The notes: generated by a model from the letters alone, not told the origin. A stretch of 64,000 nt of DNA from Diabrotica undecimpunctata (GCF_040954645.1 NC_092811.1:84391063-84455062); one strand, 5' to 3'. Shown: positions 32,831-45,097, counted from the first letter of the stretch. Program-made: numbers and translations.

Positions 32831-33727
32831 GGTTTATAATAGGGGCTTTCTAAAAAAAATGTATGGACAAAATGAATCAGTTGTTAGTAAATTCAATGAA
32901 GACTGTGACAGTAGCGATTCGGATCATAGAGTTAAAACACGGTTAGTTTTAATAATATTGGATTCACAAAAAATTAACGCAACTTAAGGCATTTTTAAAA
33001 TAAAAAAATGTCAAATTTTGTACTAACCATCTAGTTCTTAAGTCGAGACGACATCTCAATAAGTGTCTAAATGAAGAATATTTAAATATTATGTTTTTTT
33101 TTATTTACGTTTTTTGGTTTTCTAAAGGGGTTCTAAAATCTGGACTGTACTATGACACACAAAGTATCAACAAAGACTATAAGGCACATATATGGAAAGG
33201 GTACCAGGAACATAAAAAAATAGTGAGTACTAAGTTTGACAATAAAAAAATGTAAATTTTTCACACATTAGTAGATAAAGCAAAGTTAAGCAAAATTTAG
33301 TGTGGACCCTAACAGCGAAGAACGAATAAGGAGTACCATAGAAAAATTTGGACTGAAAACCTCTTTAGACGTTTTAACAAAAAGGAATAAATACAGAAAT
33401 CGAATATTGAAGTAAAACCAATGGAAATAAAAATTTTTGCATAATTGTAAATATATGCATAGATCGGTGAGATGATTAAAGTTGCAAGCAGCGATTCATT
33501 TTGTTTAACTGGTTGCCTAACTTGCGATACAATAATTAAAAATAATATCACTGTTTTTTCAAATACAGATTTGGTAAACAAATAACAGCATTACCTTGAA
33601 TAAAAACAATTGTATTTGTTAAGTTTATCTAGAGTTTATCGGGTTGATAAAAAATGCCAAAACCGTATTCATTTGTTTGTTATTTAACAGAATTACATAT
33701 TTGATATTTAGTGTAAGTTTAACTAAC
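32831..33727. other. AT-rich spacer upstream of candidate first exon
   Basis: No transposon protein. A hydrophobic 90-codon minus-strand frame at 33309-33581 has no recognisable motif. The last 100 bases could hold a 5' UTR for the candidate exon at 33728. Confidence 0.4.
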
Positions 33728-33757
33728 ATGAGTGCCATGAGTGAGGAAACTATGCCG
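33728..33757 (+). CDS. Candidate first coding exon of host gene (10 codons)
   Basis: ATG at 33728 in a favourable context (CTAACATG) encodes MSAMSEETMP and runs straight into a donor, CCG|GTAAAT. It ends in phase 0, the phase at which the strong exon at 52646 begins, so the two can be spliced without a frame problem across 18.9 kb. A short ATG-to-donor stretch can arise by chance, so the link needs transcript evidence. Confidence 0.35.
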
Positions 33758-34229
33758 GTAAATAAACTTTTTTTTTAGGATTCATGTTAATACACCCTTT
33801 AAAAACTATTGAATCTTTATCATCATTTTATTTCACTTAAAATCAATTCATAAAAATGTAGTTTGTTTTGGCGCTACAACTCTTCGTGAGTTTTTGCCGC
33901 GTTTACTATTATTTCCACTTTCCACTCTTGTGCCACTATTTGAGACAGTTCAAGCATCGAGTTTTAATTTCTTATTCCCTTAAACTTTTCCTGTCTTAAA
34001 CTACATGTATTATTGGCATGTATATAAGTGATCAGTGGGTAACACTCAAATTATTTTTTTATAAACATTTCATATTATCCTCTTAATGCATTATAATGTT
34101 ATTCTAAAAATAATGCTGATTGTGCTGCTGTTTATATAATGTTTTTTTTGTATATTTCAACAGTATTACTGACCAGCTTCTAATTAACTATCTTACTACC
34201 TATTACCTAATAGGTACATTTTTTCAATT

Positions 34230-34560
34230 TTCCAAAACGATGCCTTGGTTAAGTATCTCACAAGTGCTCACTAGAGTTTACGCCAGAACAAATTTAGCTA
34301 CCATATAATTTCAATTTGGCGTTCGGAAAATACAAGGTAACCTGAGAGATATGTGGTATTACCCTTAATTCAATAACGTATAAAGCAAGTACATGCTCCT
34401 TCAGGACGAAATTATCGATATAACTTTTAGCATCAAGATTATCCTGAATTACTTCAGTCTATAGATATGTAAGCTGTTTCGGGTCAAAACCACAGATACT
34501 CCTACACATCGGTTTACTTCCTGAATGGTATCAGGTAGGTACCGTTCACCGGGAAGTCTG
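34230..34560 (-). pseudogene. Probable Tc1-type transposase scrap
   Basis: The minus-strand frames read GFDPKQLTYL, VIQDNLDAKSYIDNFVLKEH and GVNSSEHL. The NLDAKSYIDN-LKEHVL block resembles the segment just before the second catalytic D in Tc1 transposases, and the last resembles the degraded PDLNPIEHLWD region. No clean motif survives. Confidence 0.35.
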
Positions 34561-34959
34561 TACCAAGACAACAATCACAACGGGTAGACGAAACCTAAAC
34601 TAAATAATTGAAAAGTACACCTCTCAATGGTAAAGTTAACTAACGTTGTTTCTTAAAATTGCAATTGCCCTCTTTTGTGTTCATCAGTAAGGGTTTTTTT
34701 ATTCTTCTCTACTCCGATCGTACTGCAGTCTGCTTATTGTATATTTTCCATTAACCTTCGGTTATATATTATATAAGCTCTCCATCAGCACCCGATATTA
34801 ATTGCACCAGCATTCGCACCGTGTGATGAATCGGTTATTGTGCGGCTCTCTGGTGATTTGCTAATTGACCATGGCGTAAATGTGCATGTGTATGTGTATT
34901 TTTTGGTTGTGTCGCTTATGTTTATGCGTGAGTGTGCGTCATGTTCATGCTGCAGCTCT

Positions 34960-36060
34960 TTGCCATCTTCTCAGTTTATTCTTCTTCTTAGACTAGCTTC
35001 TTTGTTAGGGGAAGCCTGTGCCCACGACGGTGAAAGGGAGTCTTTAAAGTTTGCTTAGCTCTATTGATGGAGTCAGCTATTGTGCGGAGGACGTATCTTT
35101 TTGTTGAGAGATCGTAATCTGTCCGTTATTGCTGTTATGTTCGCAATTTGGTAAATTCGTGCTGACGGATAATCTGTTTCCTAATGATTTTTCTGAGAAT
35201 TTTTCTCTCAGTTGCCATAATGGCGTTGTTTGACGAGGATTTAGTGATGCCTTGTATTCGATTATAGACCTGTTGAAAGGCTGGTAGGTGTGCAAGATAG
35301 TTTTATTGGAGGTATTTCCAAGTTTTTCAGACAGCGCTCCCAGGAGTCTAACTCTTTTTCTTACCCTGTCTAGTGTGTCTTTGATGTCAATGTCCTAGTT
35401 GAGAATTGAGCCCTGGGAGACTCAAGCTTATGGAGTGAATGGTATTGATAGCGTGTTAGCGACTTTGACACGGATTGTCCGATTGGAAAGGTAGGAGTGG
35501 ATTATTTTTAGGAATGGGGTAGGCAGTCTAGTACGGCGGAGCTTTTCGATCAGAGCTGTATGCCAAACCCGTTCGAAGGCTTTCTGGACATATGCCTATG
35601 GCGTATCTATTTGTTTCATTGAGGGTTTGTGGTACGAAGCTTGCTGCTTCAAGCAATGCTGTATCGAGTTGTTGGAATCGAGAGGAATGAAGCTTCTTAA
35701 AGAAGACTTTCAATTTTTGAAATCCCTGTGTCAACTTTGTTGATTGTTAATAGGTTACCTAACTATGGGTGGTTGTGGTTGATATGTTCTTGAAATAGTT
35801 CCCATTTAGCTTTACGATAAGCTTGTCTATAGGTAGCAGTAGTGGTTTGTGGAGATTAGTTTAAGTCAGTTTTGACTAGCAGTGACAAAAGGTCAGAGGT
35901 TATTGAATCGTCAATGAAACATTAATCGTCAAATCTATGTAGTATTCTGTCAGTACAGAGGATATGATCGACAATGGACATTCCACTGTGATTGTATTAG
36001 TCTTTGAGATGCGCTGTAACTTCTCCGTCGATTCAGGCCGCATGGTGTATTGGCGAGCTT
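34960..36060 (-). pseudogene. Jockey-type LINE pseudogene with internal deletion
   Basis: The minus strand shows an RT stretch reading SKAFERVWHTALIEKLRRTRL (approximate, motif A region), FLKIIHSYLSNRTIRVKVA, VSQGSILN, and then abruptly WDIDIKDTLDRVRKRVRLL and YKASLNPRQTTPLWQ. The catalytic YADD segment is missing between GSIL and the IDIKDTL block, an internal deletion. Upstream is a degraded endonuclease end (35900-36060). The 3' end is AAG-rich (34975-34990). It is inactive. Confidence 0.6.
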
Positions 36061-37388
36061 GAACTGACAGTCTCACACCGGTATGGAACCAGATAATATG
36101 GATTCTTACTAACAACATTTATTATTTTATTAATGGCCTGATTTCAGAACAATTCACAACAATATTTTTGTTTATTTAAATTGCCCTTTTAAAAATGAAT
36201 CAATGTTAGGCCTGTGCAAACAATAAACCTTTCCGTTTTATAGTTCTGCATCCATCTGGGATTGGTATCCCTTCAATATCTGCAGTTACGGCAATTAAAA
36301 TTACTATTTAACATAAACGTGGCTTTATCGGGACTATCTTATTTGTAAAATGAGGATATATACATATTATGGATAAAATTCCATTCTTGAGATATAAATT
36401 CAGATAATTGTTGAACCATCATTACTTTATAAGTGGACATTAATTTTTTTGAAGAATGGAGTTTTTCGAATGAATGTGAAATGGCTTTCTACAAGTGTTT
36501 GCATCATGCCACAAGGATATTTCACAATTATTTGCGGTCATCCTTCGGCCATATTTAGAGAGATTTATAGTTGAACCCACTTTTTCAAAACGGCTCACAA
36601 TATTCTGCAAAACTGCATTTGGTAATTGGTTTACAATATGTTTAACCTACGAAATAATTTGAGCGAACTCATCATAACTTCTCTACAATATCTGTAAACT
36701 CACTTCATAAGAATCTTTATTTCTTCCTGTTTAATAAAATGATTGAAATTTTATAGGTAACTAAAGCAGCTATATAAAACATAATCTCGTTTATCTTACT
36801 AGTAGCAATAATAAAGATTAAACATTTGTTTCCCATTTTAATCTCTCATGGCAATAAATGAGAAACGACAGGGAAATACCTAATATTATTTTTACCACAA
36901 CAATTTGCCACAATTCTGAAACCAATAAAAATAGGACTATCCAGTTTTAAGGGTTATATTTTTAATTTGATACATTTAATACAGGAACCGAAATGTTAGC
37001 AAGATACTTTACTTGTATACATTGTATAAAACAAACAGTTAAAATATTATAGACAAACACCAATATTTTTTTTTCTTCAAATGTCGTGTTCTCCTAGAAC
37101 TTTAACAACCATTTGCGTGGTCTTCATTTTGTCTATATTTATTACACCACTATTAAACGTTCTTTAAATTTTTTATATTGAATTTAAATTATATAGCGTA
37201 ATGGTCAGCCACAAATCGTGTAAATACAGAATAATATGTCATGATTTATTACACTATCTAATAAATGTACTATTTGCAGGTAGAAATATAAAGTTCACAT
37301 ATAAATTTAAAGATAACATGTCCACAGCAGTCGCTTATAAAACACAATATTGGTCCTTAGATAAGGAGTAGGAAGGCATTGCTGAAGA
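36061..37388. other. AT-rich spacer, unassigned repeat-like DNA
   Basis: A minus-strand stretch near 36590-36640 (FEKVGSTINLSKYGRR) is faintly like a transposon helix-turn-helix. CTGATTTCAGAACAATT near 36139 is loosely mirrored near 36915. Neither is strong enough to annotate as an element. Confidence 0.35.
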
Positions 37389-37992
37389 TCAAAGCAATAT
37401 ACTCTTTTTCGACACGCTGCATTTTCCGTTATCATCATTTTTCATAACATAAGCTGCATCGGCTTCTGATAAATGAGCATCATATTCAATTTGAAGTCTT
37501 TCTACTTCTTCTACATGCTTTTTAATGATGACTTCAATACTCCAAAAGTTTTCCGAAAACATCCTTTGCATACTTCAACTAACTGGCCGTCGATTTTAAA
37601 GTGGTACTTTTTTTTGGAACGTCTAAGAAAAGATAAATAAGCACTGCGTTTGTTATAATCTCCAATCGCCCATACTTCATCAAAAAGTGTTTGTTGGTTG
37701 ACTTTCCAAGGAAATCCAATCTGAACATTTTTCACGGCAGACAGCTACCTGTTCATGCAATTACTTTTTTCGCAGTTATAGTTTTACCAGCCTTTGTTGT
37801 ATATTTCAAACCCTTATTTCGTTTTTGTTGTATAGTTTTTTGAAGGTTACATCCCCTTCGCTTCCTTTTATTAATGTTTCCGAATGATCAATATTTTCTT
37901 GCAGCAAGATTCGTCAATAAGAGTATGTGTCTCTTCTACTAATGCATCTTCGGAAGTTGAGGATGTGCACTTTGTTCTGGCATGATAGCTGA
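37389..37992 (-). pseudogene. Third exon of the same gene, frameshifted
   Basis: Following a possible acceptor at 37993, the minus strand reads VSYHARTKCTSSTSEDALVE, then in other frames NKRKRRGCNLQKTIQQKRNK, GLKYTTKAGKTITAKKV, a cysteine stretch, QTLFDEVWAIGDYNKRSAYL and KKKYHFKIDGQLVEVCKGCF, ending KTFGV / IIKKHVEEVERLQIEY. The R-N-x-G-x-Y...GK block followed by a Cys cluster and FW-LGD-N-R-like segment is the conserved core of an uncharacterised insect protein family. At least three frameshifts separate the parts, so the gene is probably dead. Confidence 0.5.
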
Positions 37993-38547
37993 CTGATAGG
38001 AATTTAACCTGAAATTAAAAAGAAATGTAGTTATTATTATTCGTAGACACAAATTTGTATTGGAAAAATGAACGTATAGTGGCTATCAAATTATTTTAGT
38101 TAAACTTATCCAAAAGGTCTAAAAAAATTTTGTTCGATTTGGATAGATTGGTATCAGATTTATTTTATAGCCTATAGGACTTCGCTTTTTGATCTTGGAA
38201 TAACTCTGATTACAATACAATTAAATAGAACAATACTTTTGTAAGACCCTTTGGATAAATTCTCTGAAAATACTTGACTTCTGTGATTAGAGCTTAGTTA
38301 TTTTAATTTATGTCCTTTAGAAGCTGTCGTTTTTTCGACAGGAAAGGACAACAGGTACGTTACCTATATTTTGTTTAATCAAATATTCTATTTTTTTATA
38401 TTAAGAAACAGTTTACACACAACTAATTTTTTATGAAGTTTTGTACTAGATTCTAAAATTCTTTGCGATTCAATGAGAAGAATCCTTGTGCAGGAGATAT
38501 TTTTTCGAGCTACCACAAATTTTTTTTAGAAATGAAATAATATTTAC

Positions 38548-38896
38548 CTGCAATTTCTCCATCCAAAATTAAACTAGAAGTTGAGGTGAAAACTAAGTCA
38601 TTACTGGATTGTTTATTATGCTCGCCGAAGCCACCCCTGCCTGCATTCAGTGGTTCTAAACTACACTCTTTCTCCAGTGACACTGCAAAAATACATAAAA
38701 ATATTATTTCTGTTGTTAAACTTTTTTTGGTATGTTATAAATGTTTAACACCGTGATCACTTTGTAATCAATATAATTTCAAATACTTTTGAGGTTATAA
38801 CCGTTAATAAGACAAACATTTTAGTAAATTATGATACTCACTTTTTGGTGACTGATTAGGAAGCACTAATGCAATAATTTTATCTGCTCTGTTCAT
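38548..38896 (-). CDS. Two-exon start of an unrecognised insect gene
   Basis: On the minus strand, ATG at 38896 opens exon 1 (38842-38896), encoding MNRADKIIALVLPNQSPK and ending at a GTGAGT donor in phase 1. Exon 2 (38548-38682) follows a TTTTTGCAG acceptor, restores the frame and encodes 44 stop-free codons including SLEKECSLEPLNAGRGGFGE, and ends with a GTAAAT donor, again phase 1. Four splice signals and two matching phases argue for a true coding history. The start MNRAxK is, from memory, shared by a poorly characterised protein family expanded in insects. No function is known to me. Confidence 0.5.
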
Positions 38897-39467
38897 AATT
38901 TCGTCAAATAATGTTGTATATAATGAAAATTTTCAATTTATTTGTCAAATATTGACATACTGTTTCCACTTACTGAATAAGAACTCTAAAATCTACCTCG
39001 AATATGCAAATTACACTACTTAACTCCTTTTGCCGTGTTATCGATTTCACTAGTCTTCAAACAAATCGTGAGATAAGTCAAGTCATCTCGTTTTGTATTA
39101 TCATAATTTAAAATGTTTTGACATATCTCATTTGGCTTCGTTCTATTATTATAATGCTAAACTATTTTAGTTATTGACTCTACTCCTGTTTACCTTATAT
39201 AGATATTGAGGCACTGAATCTGTTTTTACAAATAACTCATTTTTGAATTTTTTTGACTCATCCCCTTTTTCCTTAACACCACAGGATTGCTAACTGTATT
39301 ATGTCGATATGCTTGTTGGTAACGAAACTGGTAACAGTTTACGACGACAGTTGTTGTTATGCTATGTCAGGGGCCGTCAACAAATTTACATCGCACTTAG
39401 CAACAGCAGTTCTTATAATTTTGGCAGGCTTTTCTGATATGTCCTTTTCGGCCTTGCTTTTAAGACC
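38897..39467. other. AT-rich spacer
   Basis: It would contain the promoter of the minus-strand gene. No clear TATA or initiator signal can be singled out. Confidence 0.4.
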
Positions 39468-39866
39468 GACTCCAACTACTCATGTATTTGCCAACTACAC
39501 CAATATTTGCGTGCTTTCCAAATACACCAAATGGTTTGAACTCAATTTCAAGTACGGTGCTTCCACTACTCGTGTATTTGACAAGATGACAAGTACGCGA
39601 ATACTGGTTTACAGCCGCTTTTTTCGCCTCTCGGTCTTCAGTTGACATGACATTTGCCAAGCAAGTGGCAAATAATTGTACAAGTAATGGACGAGTAAAC
39701 CACCCAGTAAGTGACAAATATAGGCAAGTGACAAATATTTGCCAAAAACAAGTGGAAGTTCACCTTGTGGCAAATTGTACAAGTAATGACCGAGTGGACC
39801 ACTCCCCCTACATGGCAAATATAGGCAAGTGACAACTATTTGCCAAATACACTAGTAGTGGGAGTC
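39468..39866. mobile_element. Small TIR element, 399 bp, with internal tandem repeats
   Basis: GACTCCAACTACTCATGTAT at 39468 is mirrored by ATACACTAGTAGTGGGAGTC ending at 39866. A unit of about 102 bp (starting GTGGCAAAT) is repeated at 39665 and 39767. Motifs CAAGTGACAA and ATTTGCCAA occur in both orientations throughout. No transposase; family unknown. No clear target duplication was found. Confidence 0.6.
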
Positions 39867-40113
39867 CACCTTTACATGCATTGCATTTCAAGCTTTTTTG
39901 GATCGGCTTTATGATTATGTACCAAGTCACTTCTTGTGATGGTGAAGGCATCACAGCCCTCTAAATACTTTTGCAGAACACTTAGTGCAGCACCAAAATA
40001 TTGGTGCTCCACCTTTTTGTTTCGAGAAATAGTGACGCTCCACCACTAATAAATCTCGATCACGGGAACTTTTTATCACTCATTTTTAAAATATCCGTAT
40101 ACGTGCACAAGTC

Positions 40114-40637
40114 AAAGTACAAGCTGATTATAGCCGCAAATGTCAAAACATCGAACAAAAAATTTCGGTTTAGCAGTGATTTTATAATGTAGATATGCTT
40201 CAAATATAACAAGATAAAGCTTTAGAAAAGTACATTTTGTTTATATTATGTTATGAGTTCTGCAATTTTTGATTTATATAAAACAAGAATGAGTAAATAT
40301 TTGTTTCTTTGGAGATTAATTGCAGTTAATTATTAGACATTTTTTTTGGCAATTGCCCTTTGATAGATTAGGGGATAGATTTGGCAGTCGTCAAATCAGC
40401 AGTTGCCAGATTACAACAGATGTCTGCAATTAATCTCGAAAGAGACAAATATTTACTCGTTATTGTTAATATAAATTAAAAATTGCAGAATTCATAAAAT
40501 AGTATAATCAAAATGTACTTTTTAACAGCTTTCTCTCTTTATATTTGAAGCATACAACATAAAAACATCCCAACACTGCCAAACCGAAATATTTTATTTC
40601 ATGGTTGACATTTGCGGCTATATTCAGCTTGTACTTT
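40114..40637. mobile_element. Fold-back element, 212-bp inverted arms
   Basis: 40114-40325 and 40424-40637 are imperfect inverted copies (for example AAAGTACAAGCTGATTATAG mirrored by ...TATATTCAGCTTGTACTTT) along their whole length, separated by 98 bases. There is no open frame. A transcript would fold into a long hairpin. Its relation to a parent transposon is unknown. Confidence 0.75.
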
Positions 40638-42069
40638 CTTTATACTACACTAATTTGAGTATTTTACGTCTTTAGATATATAGACGACTTTTGCACATCC
40701 GCTCAGTCTACACATTATTAATGTGAATGAAAACTTATTTTATAAACTAGATCTTTGTATTATTTTTCTTATTATAAGCAGAATTATAATATTCAATTGT
40801 TACAATGTAAAATGACCAGCAAGGAAACATATTTTCCTACGCGCCACCAATGATCGAATTCAACATTTCCGAGAATGCATGAGAGACATGTGATTTCGGC
40901 TACTTTTGACTACTTACGACGCATGATTTATAGTTTCATTTAATATTTGCCAGTCTTTACCTACTTAATTACCGACCTGCTTTCTGTCGCGGTGTCGAAA
41001 TTTCCTGTAATAAAATTTGACACTTCAAGGATCTCGGGTACAAACTCAATTTGGTGTCGAAAGTTCGCCCGCCATAAAAACAGACAACACAATGGCCTTG
41101 TGCATGGGTTTTATTACACTCCTGACAAATAGATCTCCTTTATATGCTACAAAAGTAACCAAAAGAACTTTAACGTGTTTTAAATTACTTTATTATCTCT
41201 AAATTTGTGTTTTGAAGTAATCAAATAAGTATGTCTAAAAGTAATGTTATGTTTCTAGTTGTTTTAAATTCCCTTTATGGGAGTCGTAGACCTTCTCATT
41301 GGTCAATTAGGTCACGTGATCAATAAACCTGACAAATTAGAAACAAATGCAGGGACTGCTTTGCGTCAGTTTTCTCTGTCGCACTGGGGGAACGGGCTAG
41401 GGTATTGCAACGATCAGTCTATCTTGTAATTATGTCTATGGTGGGAATACGTTTCATATGCATAGCTTCGATTTTTGATGATTTTTTTCTTTTCGTTATA
41501 TTTTTCTGTTTAATTTTCGGTGGTGTTTGTTTGTTATTGTTAGTATATTATTCGTTTATCGGATTATTTATTATATAAGGGACAATAGATCACTTTAAAC
41601 ATTGGTAAATTGGTTTAAAGCAATAAAGCCCGGAAGACAAACTCTTCCATGAATCGGTAAAACTGTTTATCTTGTGCTTTAAGGTGCAAATATAATAAAT
41701 AAATGTACTTCAACTCATAAGGAATGGAATTCAACTAATAACAATAATATAAAATAAATAAAAAATCATATTTACAGAGCTTAAAATTCCCATAAAAACA
41801 GTTCCAGTTGAAACGTTTGATGTAATAACGAAGCACGTCAAGATAGTTGAAGCGTTAAAATAATGCCGATTTTATTACCAGTATGCAAAAGTAATTTACA
41901 AATTATATCAGCAAGCAATAACTACCATTAACTTGACAATAAAACGAATCGATCAACCGATGTCAGCGACATTTTTTAAAGTTTACTTGGAAAACTGTTT
42001 AATTTTTTAATTTTAAACGTTCTATTTTGGCTTTGTAACTAACGTAACTATTTAGGTCTAGGTTTTAGG
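40638..42069. other. AT-rich spacer, nothing recognised
   Basis: A somewhat GC-richer patch at 41280-41450 (around GCACTGGGGGAACGGGCTAG) has no identifiable boundary or protein. Confidence 0.45.
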
Positions 42070-42081
42070 CGTTGGGCGCCA
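42070..42081 (-). other. Possible tRNA-Lys-type primer binding site relic
   Basis: The minus strand carries TGGCGCCCAACG, the standard start of a lysine-tRNA primer binding site in insect LTR retrotransposons, directly after a sequence ending TGTTACACAT. A related string (TTGGGAGCCAATTGTTAACC) recurs near 42179. No gag or pol is nearby, so at most this is an LTR remnant. Confidence 0.3.
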
Positions 42082-43058
42082 ATGTGTAACATCAGAAACG
42101 GTGGATGCCAATGGGCAACAATATAACTACCTCCGAAAGTTGAGAGTCAATTTAGATCAATAAAACCCATAACTTTCTTTGGGAGCCAATTGTTAACCTC
42201 ATTTAGCTCAGTCTCTTAGGTGTGCGAACGTCTTATCTTAGAAGTACTTAAATATGAAAAAACTAAGATATTAACTAATCCTATTTATTGTACATAAATA
42301 AATATAAAAATTGAAATTTTAATATTAAATTAAAATCGTACAAAATCACAAAGCAAATTTTGCCTATAGCTTTACAATAAAAATACTTTCAAATAATACT
42401 TAAGTATGGCTTCAGATGTTGTCTTCAAGTAGCTGTACAAGATTGCGGTAGAATGTAGAGGTTAGATGTGGTTTTGAATGTAGATACTTTCATGTTTGTA
42501 TCTTTTGGTGGCCATTGGATTTTAACTAGCAGCAGTTAATACTTCATGGTCAACCATGTGCTGTGGAATTCTTCACCCAAAAAGATAGACATGAATTAGG
42601 CCAAAAAAACTAGAAAAATTAACCATGCGTTAACAACTTTATGGACTTTATTTCCGTGCCATTTGAAGATTGAAAATAATTACAATATTAAATAACAAAT
42701 AGCAAATTGGCAAGGATACAATGAATATAATTATTATTGATAAATAAGTTAAATTATATCAAAGATACTAACTGCATACATTGAAAAATAAAACTGGTGG
42801 TGTAGTCTTAGGGTATGGTAAATAGGAAATTATAAAAAGACACATACATAAAAAATGATCAACTAGAAATGTAAGTACTCATCCGAAAAAAATATTCAAT
42901 TTGTAAATGAATTTTGAACTGAAGTACCAGCTTAAATAAGCAAAAGACAATATGAAAAAAGTATAATCCACCTCTACAGAATTGTGACAGTGACAGAGAA
43001 GTGAAATGACAGCAGAGTTGCCAAGTATCAGATATACTGCCTATAGTATAGAAAAACC
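42082..43058. other. AT-rich spacer, nothing recognised
   Basis: Apart from the possible LTR relic at its left end, no coding or repeat signal. Confidence 0.45.
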
Positions 43059-43061
43059 GAA

Positions 43062-43084
43062 CACAATGTGTTCGGTTGTTCTCT
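43062..43084. repeat. Perfect short hairpin
   Basis: AACCGAACACA and TGTGTTCGGTT are perfect inverted arms around one base, inside a partly duplicated CTGCCTATAG context (43039 and 43084 regions). Confidence 0.7.
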
Positions 43085-43119
43085 GCCTATAGAATAAAAT
43101 AAAAAATAAAAATAAAAAC

Positions 43120-43240
43120 GTTTATTGCTCTGCTTCCTTTTAGTTTCCTGATGATTTTGGCGACTTCTGTTGGATTTGTATAGTCTCTACTAAAAACTCA
43201 TTTCTTCTTTTGATCCTTGCGTATCTATTGAAGTGAGGCA
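43120..43240 (-). pseudogene. Possible LINE RT N-terminal scrap
   Basis: The minus strand reads RDYTNPTEVAKIIRKLKGSR, similar to the TSPxEVKxIIKxLKxxKSPG motif that opens Jockey-group reverse transcriptases. It is only about 40 codons with flanking stops. Confidence 0.3.
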
Positions 43241-43906
43241 TAAAAATTTATATATGTTTTATCATCTCACAGAACCTAATAGGGTCTTAATAAAGGAATT
43301 GGAATATTTAATGAAAATGAAAAAGGAAGATTAAAAAGGATATTTAGTTGATTGAAGATCATGCAGAATTAACCTCAAATTCAAATAATATGAATACACA
43401 TTTGAAGATATTTTAAAATAACGACTAAAGAGTTAGTGGAAAAACCCCAACCAGCAGCAAATCAACATGGTGATATTGTAAAGCTATGTATTAGAAAATA
43501 TTTATAAACCTCTTTTATACAGTTTTTTAATACGACCGATCTATTTACATTGTTGTCAGACTTTCCGTTTTTCTGCAAGTATTATAATCTTTGTTATTTT
43601 AACTAGATCACCATGTATATATTTTTTTAATCCTCAAAAAAATATTGAATATTTTTCATGCAATATTCTCTACATCTAAATGACATGATTTCGGAGTTAT
43701 AGCTAAATTCGTATTGTATCCGCCCGTTAAAATAATACATTAAAATGGCCATGGTTTGTAGAATATCTCACACATGTTTTTTTAATATTCAGGTTAAATT
43801 TAATTATTAAAATAGAAGCTTGGAAATAATCATCATACTTATTAACCAAAAAATTTCGTGATTTAGTTCAATGTCAAATAAACAATACATGAATTTACAA
43901 TAGAAA

Positions 43907-43960
43907 GACCTGTTACTGAATCAGCATTTATGCTGATTCTACAAGGTCGAGTAACAGGTC
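43907..43960. repeat. Nested cruciform
   Basis: The outer arms GACCTGTTACT (43907-43917) and AGTAACAGGTC (43950-43960) are perfect. An inner hairpin has arms GAATCAGCA (43918-43926) and TGCTGATTC (43931-43939). The inner arm is repeated once more at 43962-43971 with CATTTATG. Confidence 0.75.
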
Positions 43961-43971
43961 AGAATCAGCAT

Positions 43972-44432
43972 TTATGTGTCACAGAATTACTATTTAAAGC
44001 TATTTTTGGTTATACGATGGATTATTGTTATTATTTTAGTAGAGTTTAGACACCGTCGTTTGTTTACGCTTTCGACCTGACCCGGATTATGATGTAATTG
44101 TTGAGTTATCACTAAAGAACGCACAAGTACAATTTATATTTTTTAACCCAGCTGTACCCAAAGATATTAGAACTATTTGGTGGTTATTTTTCTGATATTT
44201 GGGTAACACCAGCGAAATATAATACAAAAGTTTATTGCAAAAAAAAATTGTTTACAAAAACATGAATTAGAAACCGTACTATATATAGGACATAGTGCAA
44301 TTTCACAGTTCTATTTAGTATGATACATTATAAGTCACATTATGTCGCATTTTTTCACCTTATAGTTTTTTGATGACATGCTGCACACCTTGCCTACTTT
44401 TCCTGAAGGATAACCCAATTATCCAGTCTCAG
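43972..44432. other. AT-rich spacer, nothing recognised
   Basis: No coding or repeat signal. Confidence 0.45.
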
Positions 44433-44990
44433 GAGGGTGTTCTACCTCGAGCCTAATTTTGGAAATTATTTTTTTTTTTATTTTGAAACATTTTAAGATA
44501 AATTTGTCATTTTTATATGATTGATTCTTCATACTTTTCTACATTAAGCCTATTTATATAACATTTAAAAAAAAACTACACAAATTTCAAGGTATAACAA
44601 CTTAGGTATTTTTTACCTTGAACCTAGATATATATGTGTGGTCGGCGGACATAAACAGACAAGTAAATTTTTGAGAAAATTTTTGTATTTATTAAAATCA
44701 CCTAAGAAAATATTATCTAACGCTGGAATAAAAAAGACAAATCTCAAATGTTATACCCGTGGTTGCCTATCAAATAGTGATCTTTTTCATACTCACAATT
44801 TTATCCATTTTAGAGATGAACATAACCAATCAAGCCCTTATATCTGGTTTAGATCGGAGTATACCTAACCAAACGTTTGACTTAACTGATTAAGCACAGT
44901 ACAGTGAAATTGCTGGCTAGCAAAAAGACTGACGGAGTTATGAAGAAAGGATATTATTTAAATGATTCATTTGGTAATTTAGGTATTGAT

Positions 44991-45097
44991 TACATTGCGT
45001 TTCTCACGTTTCTTATCACTTTAAATGTTTTCGTTATTATTATTACATTGCGTTTCTCACGTTTCTTATCACTTTCAATGTTTTCGTTAATTATTAT
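44991..45097 (+). repeat. 53-bp tandem duplication
   Basis: TACATTGCGTTTCTCACGTT begins at 44991 and again at 45044; the two units differ at a few bases. It is a recent slippage or duplication within the pogo-like element. Confidence 0.85.

Noticed and set aside
33309..33581. Hydrophobic 90-codon minus-strand frame resembling a receptor segment
   Set aside because: AT-rich DNA readily yields F/I/Y/L-rich frames; no motif, splice signals or conserved residues were seen.
34840..35058. Plus-strand 72-codon frame
   Set aside because: Overlaps the 3' region of a minus-strand LINE; no supporting motif.
39301..39645. Plus-strand 114-codon frame
   Set aside because: It overlaps the TIR element and its repeats; the peptide is low-complexity translation of repeat DNA.
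42061..42260. Complete LTR retrotransposon
   Set aside because: Only a primer-binding-site-like string is present; no paired LTRs, gag or pol nearby.
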